Positions 49,996 to 59,385 of a DNA stretch of 64,000 nt are shown here, piece by piece; positions within the stretch are counted from its first letter, which is position 1, and each line of letters starts with the position of its first letter. Origin of the DNA: Arthrobacter luteolus NBRC 107841. GTDB lineage: Bacteria; Actinomycetota; Actinomycetes; Actinomycetales; Micrococcaceae. The DNA lies in NCBI RefSeq assembly GCF_001552075.1, contig NZ_BCQM01000004.1:248001-312000 (forward strand), given 5' to 3'. Position numbers and translations under genes: made by a program. The notes beneath the pieces are model-generated. The model was given only the letters and a program-made list of their open reading frames with translations. It ran no database searches and was not told where the DNA came from.

Positions 49996-50303
49996 TGCCC
50001 ATTCCCGCCATCGGCGCCGTTTCCGGCACACTGCCCACCGCGTACCTGGAGAACACGGCCGCGTCCGCACCGGCCACGGACGGTTCAGGCTTCGCCACCT
50101 CCCTCGCCGGAGCGGTGGACAACGTCCAGCAGCTTTCCTCCGTTTCCAAGGAACTTGCCGTGCAGGCCGTAACCGGGGACCTGGACGACATCCATGCGGC
50201 CTCGATTGCCTCTACCCGTGCCTCCGTCACGCTCGAACTCGTGGCCGCCGTGCGTAACAAGAGCGTTGATGCGTTCAACGAAATCATGCGGATGCAGGCC
50301 TGA
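49995..50303 (+). CDS. fliE: Flagellar hook-basal body protein FliE
   Basis: FliE joins the MS ring to the rod. The 102-residue product ends with the family core DDIHAASIASTRASVTLELVAAVRNKSVDAFNEIMRMQ. The N-terminal 40 residues are variable. Start and stop both overlap neighbours by one base, so flgB-flgC-fliE-fliF are read as one unit. Confidence 0.95.
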   Translation: MPIPAIGAVSGTLPTAYLENTAASAPATDGSGFATSLAGAVDNVQQLSSVSKELAVQAVTGDLDDIHAASIASTRASVTLELVAAVRNKSVDAFNEIMRMQA

Positions 50304-51910
50304 TGACGCAGGTGAACGCGGCCTTTGGCCGTCTGGGAAAAACCATTGGCCAGTTCACCCTGGCGCAGAAAACGCTGGCGCTGATTGGCATCGCCGTCCT
50401 GGCCCTGGGGATCTTTGCCCTGGCCAGCTGGGCCACCAAGCCTTCCTACACTCCGCTGTTCTCCGGGCTGCAGGCCTCTGACGCCAACACCATCGTGGAG
50501 CAGCTGCAGGCTGACGGCGTGCCCTATGAGATCACTGCGGGCGGCGGCACCATCATGGTGCCGGAACAGCAGGTTTATAACCAGCGGCTCAAGGCCGCCG
50601 GCGCCGGGCTGCCCGCCTCCTCCACCGGAGGTTATTCGCTGCTGGACAACATGGGCGTGACATCCTCCGAGTTTCAGCAGTCCGTGACCTACAAGCGTGC
50701 GCTCGAAGGCGAACTCGCGAAAACCGTGGGTGCGCTCAACGGCGTAAAAACCGCGTCCGTGCAGCTTGCCCTCCCCGAAGAGACGGTCTTTGTTTCGGAA
50801 AAGGTGGATCCCACGGCCTCCGTGTTCATCGAGACGGAGAACGGGGTCACGCTCACCGGAGATCAGGTCCAGGCGATCGTCCACCTCACCTCCGCCGCAA
50901 TCGACGGGATGAAGGCGACCAACGTCGCCGTCATCGATGCCTCCGGCACTGTCCTCTCCGCCGTCGGCGTGGGGGCCACCGGAACGGCAGATAAGCAGGC
51001 CACGGACTACGAACAGCGGATCGCCGCCTCCGTCCAGGGCATGCTGGACCAGGTGGTGGGCCCCGGCAACGCGACCGTGGCCGTGGCCGCGGACATGAGT
51101 TACGAATCCGCCAACCGGGTGGAGGAAACCTTCACCAACCCGCAGGGCAACCCGGCGCTGAACGAAGCCACCACCACCGAGGAATACACCGGCAGCAACG
51201 GCAACACCGCCGCCGGCATCCTGGGACCGGACAACATCGCGGTGCCGGACGGCGGAACCGACGACGGGAACTACACCTCCGAGTCCAGCACCAAGAACAA
51301 TGCCGTCAACAAGATCACCGAAACCCGGGAAATCCCTGCCGGTGCCCTGAACCGCCAGACCATCTCCGTGGCCCTGAACTCCGCCACCGCCGCAGGTATG
51401 AACGTTGCGGATCTCCGCGCCCTGGTGGCCAACGCCGCGGGCATCAATGAGGCCCGCGGGGATGAACTGACCGTGGAAATGGTTGCCTTCAACGCCAGCG
51501 GAGCCGAGGCAGCGCAGGAAGCCCTTGCCGCGGCCGAGGCCGCCGAGGAAGCCGAACGGCGCGCTGAACTCCTGCGCACCGGCATCCTGGCCGCGGGCAT
51601 TGTCCTGGCCGTTATCCTGGCCCTGGTCGCCTACGCCCTGCGCTCCCGCCGGCAGAACCGCCAGGCCGTGGACATCGGCATCCTGCCCGAACTTGATCCG
51701 CTGGCCCCGCCCGCCGGGCTGGCCATGCTGGCCCAGGAGCCGGTCAAGAAGGCCCTGGAACCGTCCGTGGACACGGCGTCGCTCCGCATCGTGGCTAACG
51801 CCGCTGATTCCGAACGCAAACTCGAAGAACTTGACCACCTGGCCCTTCAGGACCCGGTGCGCACCGCGGATTACCTGCGTAACTTCATGGACGAGGGGCA
51901 GCGGGTATGA
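50303..51910 (+). CDS. fliF: Flagellar MS-ring protein FliF
   Basis: FliF forms the membrane ring that seats the rod and export gate. The 535-residue protein has a first membrane helix (about 25-45), the YscJ/FliF ring domain with YTPLFSGLQASDANTIVEQLQADGVPY and ALEGELAKTVGALNGVKTASVQLALPEET, a middle region, a second membrane helix (about 430-450) and a short cytosolic C-tail (LDHLALQDPVRTADYLRNFM) that binds FliG. All parts are present. Confidence 0.96.
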   Translation: MTQVNAAFGRLGKTIGQFTLAQKTLALIGIAVLALGIFALASWATKPSYTPLFSGLQASDANTIVEQLQADGVPYEITAGGGTIMVPEQQVYNQRLKAAGAGLPASSTGGYSLLDNMGVTSSEFQQSVTYKRALEGELAKTVGALNGVKTASVQLALPEETVFVSEKVDPTASVFIETENGVTLTGDQVQAIVHLTSAAIDGMKATNVAVIDASGTVLSAVGVGATGTADKQATDYEQRIAASVQGMLDQVVGPGNATVAVAADMSYESANRVEETFTNPQGNPALNEATTTEEYTGSNGNTAAGILGPDNIAVPDGGTDDGNYTSESSTKNNAVNKITETREIPAGALNRQTISVALNSATAAGMNVADLRALVANAAGINEARGDELTVEMVAFNASGAEAAQEALAAAEAAEEAERRAELLRTGILAAGIVLAVILALVAYALRSRRQNRQAVDIGILPELDPLAPPAGLAMLAQEPVKKALEPSVDTASLRIVANAADSERKLEELDHLALQDPVRTADYLRNFMDEGQRV

Positions 51911-53037
51911 GCGAGCAGACATCGGGAACCGCACTGGCCACCGTTCCGGAACCGGACACCAGGCTGAGTGCGCCGGAGGCCCCGACGGCGGCAGTTCCGG
52001 CCCTGCGGCCGCAGGCACCCAGCCCTGCCCTGCCCAAGATGAGCGGCATGCAGAAGGCCGCCGTCGTCCTGATGCAGCTCGAAACCTCGCGTGCGGCCAC
52101 CGTGCTGCAGCAGTTCACTGAGGCTGAGGCCCAGGAACTCGCCGCCGAGATCGTGAACCTGCGCCGGGTGGACGTCGCCGTCGTCGAAAGCGTCATCAAC
52201 GAGTTCTACGACATGACGGTGGACGGCCGGCGCCGCGCCCACGGCGGCCGCGACGTCGCCATGGGCCTGCTCGAGGCTTCCTTCGGCACCGAACGCGCCT
52301 CCGGCGTGATGGACCGGCTCGCCTCCTCCATGGCGGGCAAGTCCTTCGAGTTCCTCGAACGCGCCGAGGCCGTCCAGATTGTCAGCCTCCTCGAAAACGA
52401 ACTGCCGCAGACCATCGCCCTGGTCCTGGCGCACATGCGTCCGCAGCGGGCCTCCGCCGTGATCGGCGGTTTCCCCGAGGAGCTGCGCACCGAGGTCGCG
52501 CAGTGCATCGCCAACATGTCCCGTGCCACGCCGGAAGCAATCCGGATTGTCGCGGAAACGCTCAAGGCCCGTGCCACGGCCGTCGGCGCTGCCCGCGAGG
52601 CAGCCGACCAGATCGGCGGCATCCAGCCGCTGGTTGACATCATCAACCGGGCCGACGCCGCCACCGAGCGGGCCCTGCTGGACGCCCTGGACGCCCGCGA
52701 TCCGGAACTGGCAGAGGAAGTGCGTTCGCGCATGCTGACCTTCGCCGACCTCACCAAGCTCGAACGCCGCGACGTGCAGCTGGTGCTGCGCGGCATCGAC
52801 GTCGCCGTGCTGGCCCTGGCCATGAAGGGCGCCAACGAGACGGTGCTGGAAACCATCCGCGGCAACGTCTCCGAGCGCAACCGGGAGATTCTCGACGACG
52901 AAATCGCCGCGTCGGGTCCGGCCCGCCTGTCCCAGGTGGAGGAGGCCCGCGCCACGATCGTCCGGGCGATCCGCGACCTGGAGGCCCAGGGTGCGATCAC
53001 CATCCACCACGCGGACGAGGAAGAGTATGTCTACTGA
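51907..53037 (+). CDS. fliG: Flagellar motor switch protein FliG
   Basis: FliG carries the torque-generating face of the rotor. The 376-residue protein has a 40-residue Ala/Pro-rich N-extension, then SGMQKAAVVLMQLETSRAATVLQQF, the central EELRTEVAQCIANMSRATPEAI and the C-terminal domain with RSRMLTFADLTKLERRDVQLVLRGID, where charged residues face the stator. It overlaps fliF by four bases (ATGA). The N-extension is not usual in FliG. Confidence 0.95.
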   Translation: MSEQTSGTALATVPEPDTRLSAPEAPTAAVPALRPQAPSPALPKMSGMQKAAVVLMQLETSRAATVLQQFTEAEAQELAAEIVNLRRVDVAVVESVINEFYDMTVDGRRRAHGGRDVAMGLLEASFGTERASGVMDRLASSMAGKSFEFLERAEAVQIVSLLENELPQTIALVLAHMRPQRASAVIGGFPEELRTEVAQCIANMSRATPEAIRIVAETLKARATAVGAAREAADQIGGIQPLVDIINRADAATERALLDALDARDPELAEEVRSRMLTFADLTKLERRDVQLVLRGIDVAVLALAMKGANETVLETIRGNVSERNREILDDEIAASGPARLSQVEEARATIVRAIRDLEAQGAITIHHADEEEYVY

Positions 53038-53647
53038 GTCCCCGGAACGTACGTTCTCACGCATGGCCTACCCCGCCCTGGGCGGCGGCCATGGTGTGGA
53101 ACGTGCCGCCGAGCTCGGAAAAGCACAGGGCCATGCCGCAGGCTACGCAGCGGGAATGCATGCCGCAGCAGCCGAGACCGCGCGGCTGCGGACGGAACTG
53201 AAAACCCGGTTCGACGCCGAGACGGCTGCCCTCCGCGCCCGCGCCGACCACGCACTGCAGCTGCTCAACGCCGCGGAACAAAGCCTGGCCCAGCTCACCG
53301 TTCCGCATGTTGCTGAAGTCCAGGATTCCCTGGCCGCCGCTGCGCTGGAACTGGCCGAAGCACTGCTGGGCCGCGAACTGGCCAACGGCGAGTCCTCCGC
53401 CCGCGCCGCCCTGGACCGGGCACTGGCCGGAGTCGATACACGCCTGGTGCACACCGTGCGGATGCACCCGGCTGACCTGGCGGTCCTGGACAATGACACG
53501 CTGAACAATGCGGCGGTGATGTTCACCCCGGATCCCGGCCTGCAGCGCGGAGACGCGGTGACGGAGTTCCCTGACGGCTTCCTGGACGCCACGCTCGCTT
53601 CCGCCCTGGCCCGTGCCAAGGCTGCCCTGCTGGGGGAACGGGCATGA
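53027..53647 (+). CDS. fliH: Flagellar assembly protein FliH
   Basis: FliH is the stator of the export ATPase FliI. The 206-residue product has the GxxxG-type Ala-rich coil (AAELGKAQGHAAGYAAGMHAAAAETARL) of FliH, followed by a helical C-terminal domain with ALELAEALLGRELA. I start at the ATG at 53027, inside the end of fliG, with GAGGA upstream. Frame and length match FliH; sequence identity in this family is always low, so the order in the operon carries much of the evidence. Confidence 0.9.
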   Translation: MSTESPERTFSRMAYPALGGGHGVERAAELGKAQGHAAGYAAGMHAAAAETARLRTELKTRFDAETAALRARADHALQLLNAAEQSLAQLTVPHVAEVQDSLAAAALELAEALLGRELANGESSARAALDRALAGVDTRLVHTVRMHPADLAVLDNDTLNNAAVMFTPDPGLQRGDAVTEFPDGFLDATLASALARAKAALLGERA

Positions 53648-55080
53648 CCCTCACCGCATCGCCCGCATCGACGGCGGCTCCCGCCCTGGACACCTCACCC
53701 GGAGAAGCGCCGGTGAGCCGCCGCGAACGGCGCTGGGACCAGCAGCGGGTGACGCAGCCGGTGAGCTGGCGGCCCAACCCGGAAGCCTTCGGCCAGGCCC
53801 TGGCCGCGGCCCGTCCGCAGCGGGTCGGCAAAGTCTCCACCGTCGTCGGACTCAGCGTCGAGGTGACCGGCCTGGATTGCGCCGTCGGGGACCTGGTCAG
53901 CCTGGGCACCCCGGAAACCGCCGTCGACGCCGAGGTTGTTGCCGCGACGCGGGACGGCGTCCGCTGCATGCCCTTCGGCCGCCTCGCCGGGCTCACCGCG
54001 GGCAGCCCCGCACGGTCCAAGGGCATGCCGATGCGCGTTCCCACCGGCGCCGGGCTTTTCGGGCGGGTCATTGACGGACTCGGCCGGCCGATCGACGGCA
54101 AAGGGCCGCTGCAGGTGGAGCAGTACGTTCCCCTGGACCACGACACCCCGCCGGCGATGCAGCGCTCCCGGATCACCGAGCCCCTCCAGCTGGGCGTGCG
54201 GGTCCTGGACACACTCACCACTGTTGGCAAGGGCCAGCGCATGGGCCTCTTCGCTGGCTCCGGCGTGGGCAAGTCCTCGCTGCTGTCCATGATCGCCCGC
54301 GGAACGGACGCAGAGGTGTCGGTGATCGCCCTGGTGGGGGAGCGCGGCCGTGAGGTCCGTGAATTCCTGGAGGACGATCTGGGCGCAGAAGGCCTGGCCC
54401 GCTCCATCGTGGTTGTTTCAACCTCCGACGAGCCGGCGCTGATGCGCCTGCGCGCCGCCTTTGTTGCCACCCGCATCGCCGAATCCTTCCGCGACCAGGG
54501 CGCCGACGTGATGCTCATGATGGACTCGCTGACCCGGGTGGCCATGGCCCAGCGGGAAATCGGGCTCTCCGTCGGCGAGCCGCCGGCGACCCGCGGCTAC
54601 CCGCCCTCGACCTTCTCCCTGCTGGCCCAGCTGCTCGAACGTGCGGGAACGGACAAGACCGGTTCCGTGACCGGTATGTACACCGTGCTGGTGGACGGCG
54701 ATGACCACAACGAGCCCATCGCGGACTCCGCCCGGTCGATCCTGGACGGCCATGTGGTGCTGGACCGCAAGCTCGCCGTCGCCGGCCACTTCCCTTCCGT
54801 CGATGCGCTCGGCTCGATTTCCCGCGTCGCGTCACGGGTTAACCCCAAGGACCGCAGCCAGGCCTCTTCCGGCCTGCGCCGGGTGCTGGCAGCCCGCCGG
54901 TCCGCCCAGGACCTCATCGACGTCGGGGCCTACCAGCGCGGATCCAATCCGCTGGTGGACGCCGCGGTTGACCACGAAGACGCCATTAACGCTTTCCTGC
55001 AGCAGCGCATGGATGAACAGACACCGGCCGCGTCCGCCTGGGACCAGCTGCATCGGCTCACACAGAATCTGGGGGTATAA
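53644..55080 (+). CDS. fliI: Flagellum-specific export ATPase FliI
   Basis: FliI powers delivery of flagellar parts to the export gate and is related to the F1 beta subunit. The 478-residue protein has Walker A GSGVGKSSLL with Lys210, MMDSLTRVAMAQREIGLSVGEPPATRGYPPS, which includes Walker B and the FliI loop, and a C-terminal domain ending DQLHRLTQNL. The start overlaps the fliH stop (ATGA). All catalytic parts are intact. Confidence 0.97.
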   Translation: MTLTASPASTAAPALDTSPGEAPVSRRERRWDQQRVTQPVSWRPNPEAFGQALAAARPQRVGKVSTVVGLSVEVTGLDCAVGDLVSLGTPETAVDAEVVAATRDGVRCMPFGRLAGLTAGSPARSKGMPMRVPTGAGLFGRVIDGLGRPIDGKGPLQVEQYVPLDHDTPPAMQRSRITEPLQLGVRVLDTLTTVGKGQRMGLFAGSGVGKSSLLSMIARGTDAEVSVIALVGERGREVREFLEDDLGAEGLARSIVVVSTSDEPALMRLRAAFVATRIAESFRDQGADVMLMMDSLTRVAMAQREIGLSVGEPPATRGYPPSTFSLLAQLLERAGTDKTGSVTGMYTVLVDGDDHNEPIADSARSILDGHVVLDRKLAVAGHFPSVDALGSISRVASRVNPKDRSQASSGLRRVLAARRSAQDLIDVGAYQRGSNPLVDAAVDHEDAINAFLQQRMDEQTPAASAWDQLHRLTQNLGV

Positions 55081-55082
55081 CG

Positions 55083-55517
55083 ATGGGACGGGACTTTCCG
55101 CTCGCCGGACTGCTAAGGCTCCGCCGGCTCCAGCAGGACAGCGCCGCCGGGTCGCTCGCGGCGGCAAACGCGAAGCTCCGCCAGAGCGCCGGCGCGCGCA
55201 GCGAAGCCTATGACGCGCTGGCCGCCTCACCGCTGGAGGCAGCCGACGCCGCCACCCTGACCGCCATCGCCGCGGCCCGCGCCTCCTCACGGAGCATGCT
55301 GGCAGACCTGCTGGCGGCAGAGGCGCTGGACAGCACGGCCGTGAACACCGCCCAGGCCGAGTTCCACGCTGCCCGGGCTCGCTCGGTGGGCCTGGAAAAA
55401 CTCGAGACCAAGCATTCGGATGCCCTGGCCGTGGAGGATCTCCGCACCGAACAGGCCGTCCTGGACGAACTTGCCGGCACCACCTGGCACCGCCGGCAGA
55501 AAGAAGCCAACAGATGA
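55083..55517 (+). CDS. fliJ: Flagellar FliJ-like protein
   Basis: A 144-residue protein, expected to be the coiled-coil stalk FliJ that works with FliI. It consists of long helices rich in Ala, Arg and Glu (FPLAGLLRLRRLQQDSAAGSLA, VGLEKLETKHSDALAVEDLRTEQAVLDELAG) and follows fliI after two bases. FliJ sequences are poorly conserved, so the call rests on fold pattern and place. It overlaps the next gene by four bases. Confidence 0.85.
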   Translation: MGRDFPLAGLLRLRRLQQDSAAGSLAAANAKLRQSAGARSEAYDALAASPLEAADAATLTAIAAARASSRSMLADLLAAEALDSTAVNTAQAEFHAARARSVGLEKLETKHSDALAVEDLRTEQAVLDELAGTTWHRRQKEANR

Positions 55518-56185
55518 GCATGACCGATGCGATTGGCCGGATCCAGGAGATCCGCTCCACGATCGACGCGCTCTCCGGAACGGCTCCGGCGGCCGCGGCT
55601 GCCGCTGCCGGCACCGGTTCGTCCACGACGGGCACCGCGGTCGCCGGAAGCAGCAGCGGTTTCGCAGCAGCGCTTTCCGCCGTGACCGGAACAGCGTCCG
55701 CCGGGACCGGCGGGGCAACGAACGAAGCGCTGATGGCTTCCGTGGACAAGTACGTTGGCCTGCCCTACATCTGGGGCGGCAATGACCCGGCCGTGGGGCT
55801 GGACTGCTCCTCCTTCGTGCAGAACGTTTTCAAAGACCTCGGCTACAGCCTGCCCCGCGTCACCTGGGACCAGATGAACAGCGGCACCAAGGTCAATTCA
55901 CTGGCCGAAGCCCAGCCCGGTGACCTCCTCTTCAGCCACGACGGCGGGCACGTCGCTATCTACCTTGGCAACGGCAAAGCCGTGGACGCACCGCAGCCCG
56001 GCCAGACGATCCAGATCCGCGACGCCTGGGAAACCGACGCCAACATCACCACCATCCGCCGCATCCTCCCGACGGAAACCGCGGCGTCGCCGCAGGCAGC
56101 ATCGGCTCTCACCAGCACCGCGGTCACGGACCTGGTTGCCTCGGCCCGGGCCATGCAGGCTTCCCTGCTGGGAGGGACGGCATGA
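55514..56185 (+). CDS. NlpC/P60 peptidoglycan hydrolase in the flagellar operon
   Basis: A 223-residue protein with a C-terminal NlpC/P60 cysteine peptidase domain (about 75-180) that should cut cell-wall stem peptides. Catalytic Cys98 lies in GLDCSSFVQNVF and His146 in HDGGHVAIYLGNG, and YVGLPYIWGG precedes them. The first 70 residues hold a short helix (AIGRIQEIRSTIDALSG) and an Ala/Gly/Thr-rich stretch, with no signal peptide, so it is probably exported by the flagellar apparatus itself. It lies between fliJ and fliK with four-base overlaps on both sides. No flgJ is seen in the window, so it likely opens the wall for the rod. Confidence 0.88.
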   Translation: MSMTDAIGRIQEIRSTIDALSGTAPAAAAAAAGTGSSTTGTAVAGSSSGFAAALSAVTGTASAGTGGATNEALMASVDKYVGLPYIWGGNDPAVGLDCSSFVQNVFKDLGYSLPRVTWDQMNSGTKVNSLAEAQPGDLLFSHDGGHVAIYLGNGKAVDAPQPGQTIQIRDAWETDANITTIRRILPTETAASPQAASALTSTAVTDLVASARAMQASLLGGTA

Positions 56186-57540
56186 GCATCCCCGCAGCTT
56201 TCCTGACCGCCCGCCCGGCCGCCCCCGCAGGCGGACGGCCTTCTGCCGGCACACCGGACGACGGCGGCACGGGGTTCGGATCCGCACTCCAGGCAGCCTT
56301 GGCCGGCGAGGCCACGGGTCCGGCAGCGGAAACGCCCATCGAAGCACCGGTGGAAAGCCCAGAGACAGCGGAAGCCCCCGCAGAGAGCGTTCCGGCTGTT
56401 CCCGGGTTCAGCTTCCCGGCTTCCGCTGCCGTCCCGGCACCGCTGCCGGGGTCTCCCGGGGCAGAGCCGGGCGGGCTTAACCCGGCCGCAGCCGGCGGGA
56501 TCCTGGGCGATGGAACCGCCCAGCTGCCCGGAGCCGCAGAGCTGTCCGGAACCGCCACGGCCCAGGCGGCTGGCAGCACACCGGCCGCAGCCACACCCCT
56601 TTCCGGAACCGCGCCGGTGCCCGTTCCGCCGTCCGTGGCACTGCACGCCCCGCAGGGAACTGCGGCGGCCGGACCCCAGGCCGGAGCGGCCGCTGCCCTG
56701 GCGGCAGCCTCGGAAGGTATGGCAGCCGCCGCGGATCCGGAAAACCCGGACCCGGTGCCGGGCGACGAACGTCCTGCCGGTGCGGTACCGCAGGCCGGAA
56801 CCAGCACCGCAGGGGCCAGCACCGCAGGGGCCACCGCGTCCGCGCCCGCACTGGTGCAGGCCGCAGCCGCCTCCGGTGAATCATCCCTGGCCGCTGCAAC
56901 CGGCCCGGCCTCCGGCACCCTGCAGGGAGCCACCGCCTCCACAAGCGCCGCTCCGGCGGCGCCGGCAGCGGACCCTGACCCCGCAGCTGCGGTGGCCGCA
57001 CCCGCGGCACATACACCGGCCGCAGCCGTTCCGGCGCTGCAGGTCCAGCCCTCCCCGGTACAGCCGATGGCGGCCGCACCGGCTCAGACACCGGTTGCCC
57101 AGCCGGCTCCGCTGCTCACCCAGGTGGCGCAGCCCCTCTTCAGTCTCAGCTCGGCAGCGCCGGGGGACCACGTGATGACGCTGAGCGTCACTCCGGAGAA
57201 CCTGGGTCCCGTAACTGTCCGCGCCCACGTCAGCGCGGACGGAATCCGGGTGGAGCTCTTCGCTCCCAACGACGCCGGGCGGGAAGCGCTGCGGAGCATC
57301 CTTACCGATCTGCGCCGGGACCTGTCAGGTTCCGGACTGAGCACCTCGCTTTCCCTGTCAACGCAGGACCAGCCCGGCACCGGCCCGGACAGCCGCGGCG
57401 GACCGGGCCAGGAGCTGCCCGGCAGCGGCCCTACCGGTGCCGCACCCGGCGCGGACCCGGAGGCCGCTCCGGTGCCCTTGCAGCAAGCCTTCCGTCCCGT
57501 GGCCCACGGCTCGGTAACAACCCTCGACATCCTGGCCTGA
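56182..57540 (+). CDS. fliK: Flagellar hook-length control protein FliK
   Basis: FliK measures the hook during export and switches the secretion gate to filament parts. The 452-residue product consists of a long Ala/Pro/Thr-rich, mostly unfolded ruler (1-320) and a C-terminal Flg_hook domain (about 325-415) with MTLSVTPENLGPVTVRAHVSADGIRVELFAPNDAGREAL and LRRDLSGSGLSTSLSL. Typical of actinobacterial FliK, the ruler has little sequence conservation. The ATG overlaps the preceding stop. Confidence 0.92.
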   Translation: MSIPAAFLTARPAAPAGGRPSAGTPDDGGTGFGSALQAALAGEATGPAAETPIEAPVESPETAEAPAESVPAVPGFSFPASAAVPAPLPGSPGAEPGGLNPAAAGGILGDGTAQLPGAAELSGTATAQAAGSTPAAATPLSGTAPVPVPPSVALHAPQGTAAAGPQAGAAAALAAASEGMAAAADPENPDPVPGDERPAGAVPQAGTSTAGASTAGATASAPALVQAAAASGESSLAAATGPASGTLQGATASTSAAPAAPAADPDPAAAVAAPAAHTPAAAVPALQVQPSPVQPMAAAPAQTPVAQPAPLLTQVAQPLFSLSSAAPGDHVMTLSVTPENLGPVTVRAHVSADGIRVELFAPNDAGREALRSILTDLRRDLSGSGLSTSLSLSTQDQPGTGPDSRGGPGQELPGSGPTGAAPGADPEAAPVPLQQAFRPVAHGSVTTLDILA

Positions 57541-57555
57541 GAAGGAGATCCACCC

Positions 57556-58047
57556 ATGCCGGTAGAAGCAGTTTCAGCGCCTAACGCGGCCACCACCGAA
57601 CAGCCCACCCGGGTGCCAAAGCAGGTCATGGACAGTGAATTGTTCCTCACTCTGCTGGTCACCCAGCTGCGCAACCAGGACCCGAGTTCGCCCATGGACA
57701 CCAACGAAATGATCAGCCAAACCACCAATCTGGCCACCATGGAACAGCTCACCAACATGGCGACCATGAGCGAGGAGAATTTCTCCCTGCAGATGCGCAT
57801 GGCCGCTGCCGGCCTGATCGGCCAGACGGTGACGTACACCAACGAGGCCGGGGAATCGGTCAGCGGAACCGCCACCGCTGTCTCCTATAAGTACGGGGTG
57901 CCAACGGTCAGCGTGGATGGCGTGGACGTCCTGCTGGATGCGATCTCCGGTGTGGTGGCACCGAAGACCACCCCGGATCCCGGTGACGATTCCGGCTCTG
58001 GCAGCGGTTCCGGCTCCGGAACCGGAACGCCGGGCACAACGGCGTAA
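57556..58047 (+). CDS. flgD: Flagellar hook assembly protein FlgD
   Basis: FlgD caps the growing hook. The 163-residue product has SELFLTLLVTQLRNQDPSSPMDTNEMISQTTNLATMEQL, the FlgD N-terminal core, and a short central domain ending about residue 138. A Gly/Ser tail (DDSGSGSGSGSGTG) follows. The C-terminal Ig-like domain of larger FlgD is reduced, as is common in Gram-positives. GAAGGAG lies seven bases before the ATG. Confidence 0.94.
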   Translation: MPVEAVSAPNAATTEQPTRVPKQVMDSELFLTLLVTQLRNQDPSSPMDTNEMISQTTNLATMEQLTNMATMSEENFSLQMRMAAAGLIGQTVTYTNEAGESVSGTATAVSYKYGVPTVSVDGVDVLLDAISGVVAPKTTPDPGDDSGSGSGSGSGTGTPGTTA

Positions 58048-58137
58048 CCGGGGCGCTTTCGCTGCCCTTCCTTTTCTTCTCCTACTTCCCATACTTCGCA
58101 AACGGTCTCCACAACCTTCAGCTGAAAGGCGTATCCC

Positions 58138-59334
58138 ATGCTCCGCTCCCTGTACTCCGGAATTTCCGGTCTCCGTGCGCACCAGACGATGCTCGACGTC
58201 ACCGGCAACAACATCGCCAACGTGAACACCGTCGGCTACAAGGCCAATGCCGTCCAGTTCCAGGACACCCTCTCGCAGCTGACGCAGGGCGCCACGGCTC
58301 CCGGCGCCAACAACGGCGGCGGCAACCCGGCACAGGTTGGCCTCGGCGTCCTGGTCTCCGGCATCACCACCAACTTCACCCAGGGCTCCGCCCAGGCCAC
58401 CGGCCGCGCGACGGACCTGATGATCTCCGGAGACGGCTACTTCGTCACCAAGCAGGGCACCGAGACCACCTACACCCGGGCCGGGTCTTTCGACCTTGAT
58501 GCCGCCGGCCGCCTGGTCACCACGGACGGCAAGATCGTCCAGGGCTGGACCGGCGTCAACGGTGTTATCAACACCGGCGGAGCCGTTGGCAACGTGGTCC
58601 TCCCGGACGGCGCGATCGCCCCGGCCATCGCCACGACCACTGCCACCATGGGCGGAAACCTGCCCTCGGAAACCAAGCCCGCCGATCCGGCTGCCGTGCC
58701 GCCGGTAGCTGCCGGCACCATCGTCCGTGACATGGACGTCTACGACGCCAACGGTGTTGCCACGGTGGTCTCGCTGACCTTCACCCGCACGGCCACCGGC
58801 TGGGACGTTTCGGCTCCGGGCGCCACCACGGCGTCGCTCGGCTTCACCAACGGTGTCCAGAACGCGGGCAACCCGGCCAGCCTGACCGTCAACGGCGTTG
58901 CCGTGAACCTGGCCGGGCTGACCAGCTACGCCGGCGTCAGCACGGCCTCGGTCACCGGGCAGAACGGCCGTGCCGCCGGAACCCTGGAGTCCTTCTCCAT
59001 CTCCAAGGACGGCACCCTGATCGGTTCCTTCACCAACGGTGCCAAGCAGGCCCTGGCCCGCATCGCCGTCGCCACCTTCACCAACCCCGCAGGCCTGGAG
59101 AAGGCCGGCAACTCCGGCTTCACCGCCACCGTCAACTCCGGCAACCCGGTCCTGGGCGGCCCGGGTGATCCCGGCATGGGCAACGCTGTAGCCGGCTCCC
59201 TGGAAATGTCCAACGTGGACCTCTCCCAGGAATTCACCAACCTGATCGTGGCCCAGCGCGGGTTCCAGGCCAACGCCCGAATCATCACCACCTCGGACGA
59301 AGTGCTCCAGGAACTGACCAACCTCAAGCGCTAA
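58138..59334 (+). CDS. flgE: Flagellar hook protein FlgE
   Basis: FlgE forms the hook, the flexible joint between rod and filament. The 398-residue product starts MLRSLYSGISGLRAHQTMLDVTGNNIANVNTVGYK, the rod/hook signature. It continues with GDGYFVTKQGTETTYTRAGSF and ends with DLSQEFTNLIVAQRGFQANARIITTSDEVLQELTNLKR, the hook C-terminal helix. The central D2 domain is short. AAAGG lies in the 90-base pyrimidine-rich spacer after flgD. Confidence 0.96.
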   Translation: MLRSLYSGISGLRAHQTMLDVTGNNIANVNTVGYKANAVQFQDTLSQLTQGATAPGANNGGGNPAQVGLGVLVSGITTNFTQGSAQATGRATDLMISGDGYFVTKQGTETTYTRAGSFDLDAAGRLVTTDGKIVQGWTGVNGVINTGGAVGNVVLPDGAIAPAIATTTATMGGNLPSETKPADPAAVPPVAAGTIVRDMDVYDANGVATVVSLTFTRTATGWDVSAPGATTASLGFTNGVQNAGNPASLTVNGVAVNLAGLTSYAGVSTASVTGQNGRAAGTLESFSISKDGTLIGSFTNGAKQALARIAVATFTNPAGLEKAGNSGFTATVNSGNPVLGGPGDPGMGNAVAGSLEMSNVDLSQEFTNLIVAQRGFQANARIITTSDEVLQELTNLKR

Positions 59335-59347
59335 ACCGGACCACCTG

Positions 59348-59385
59348 CCAAGGAGGCCGCGCACTTCGGTGCGCGGCCTCCTTGG
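59348..59385 (+). terminator. Perfect 17-base hairpin with UUCG loop after flgE
   Basis: CCAAGGAGGCCGCGCAC and GTGCGCGGCCTCCTTGG pair fully around TTCG, 13 bases past the flgE stop. The very stable UUCG tetraloop makes a strong terminator or a processing barrier. No T-tract follows. Confidence 0.7.
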
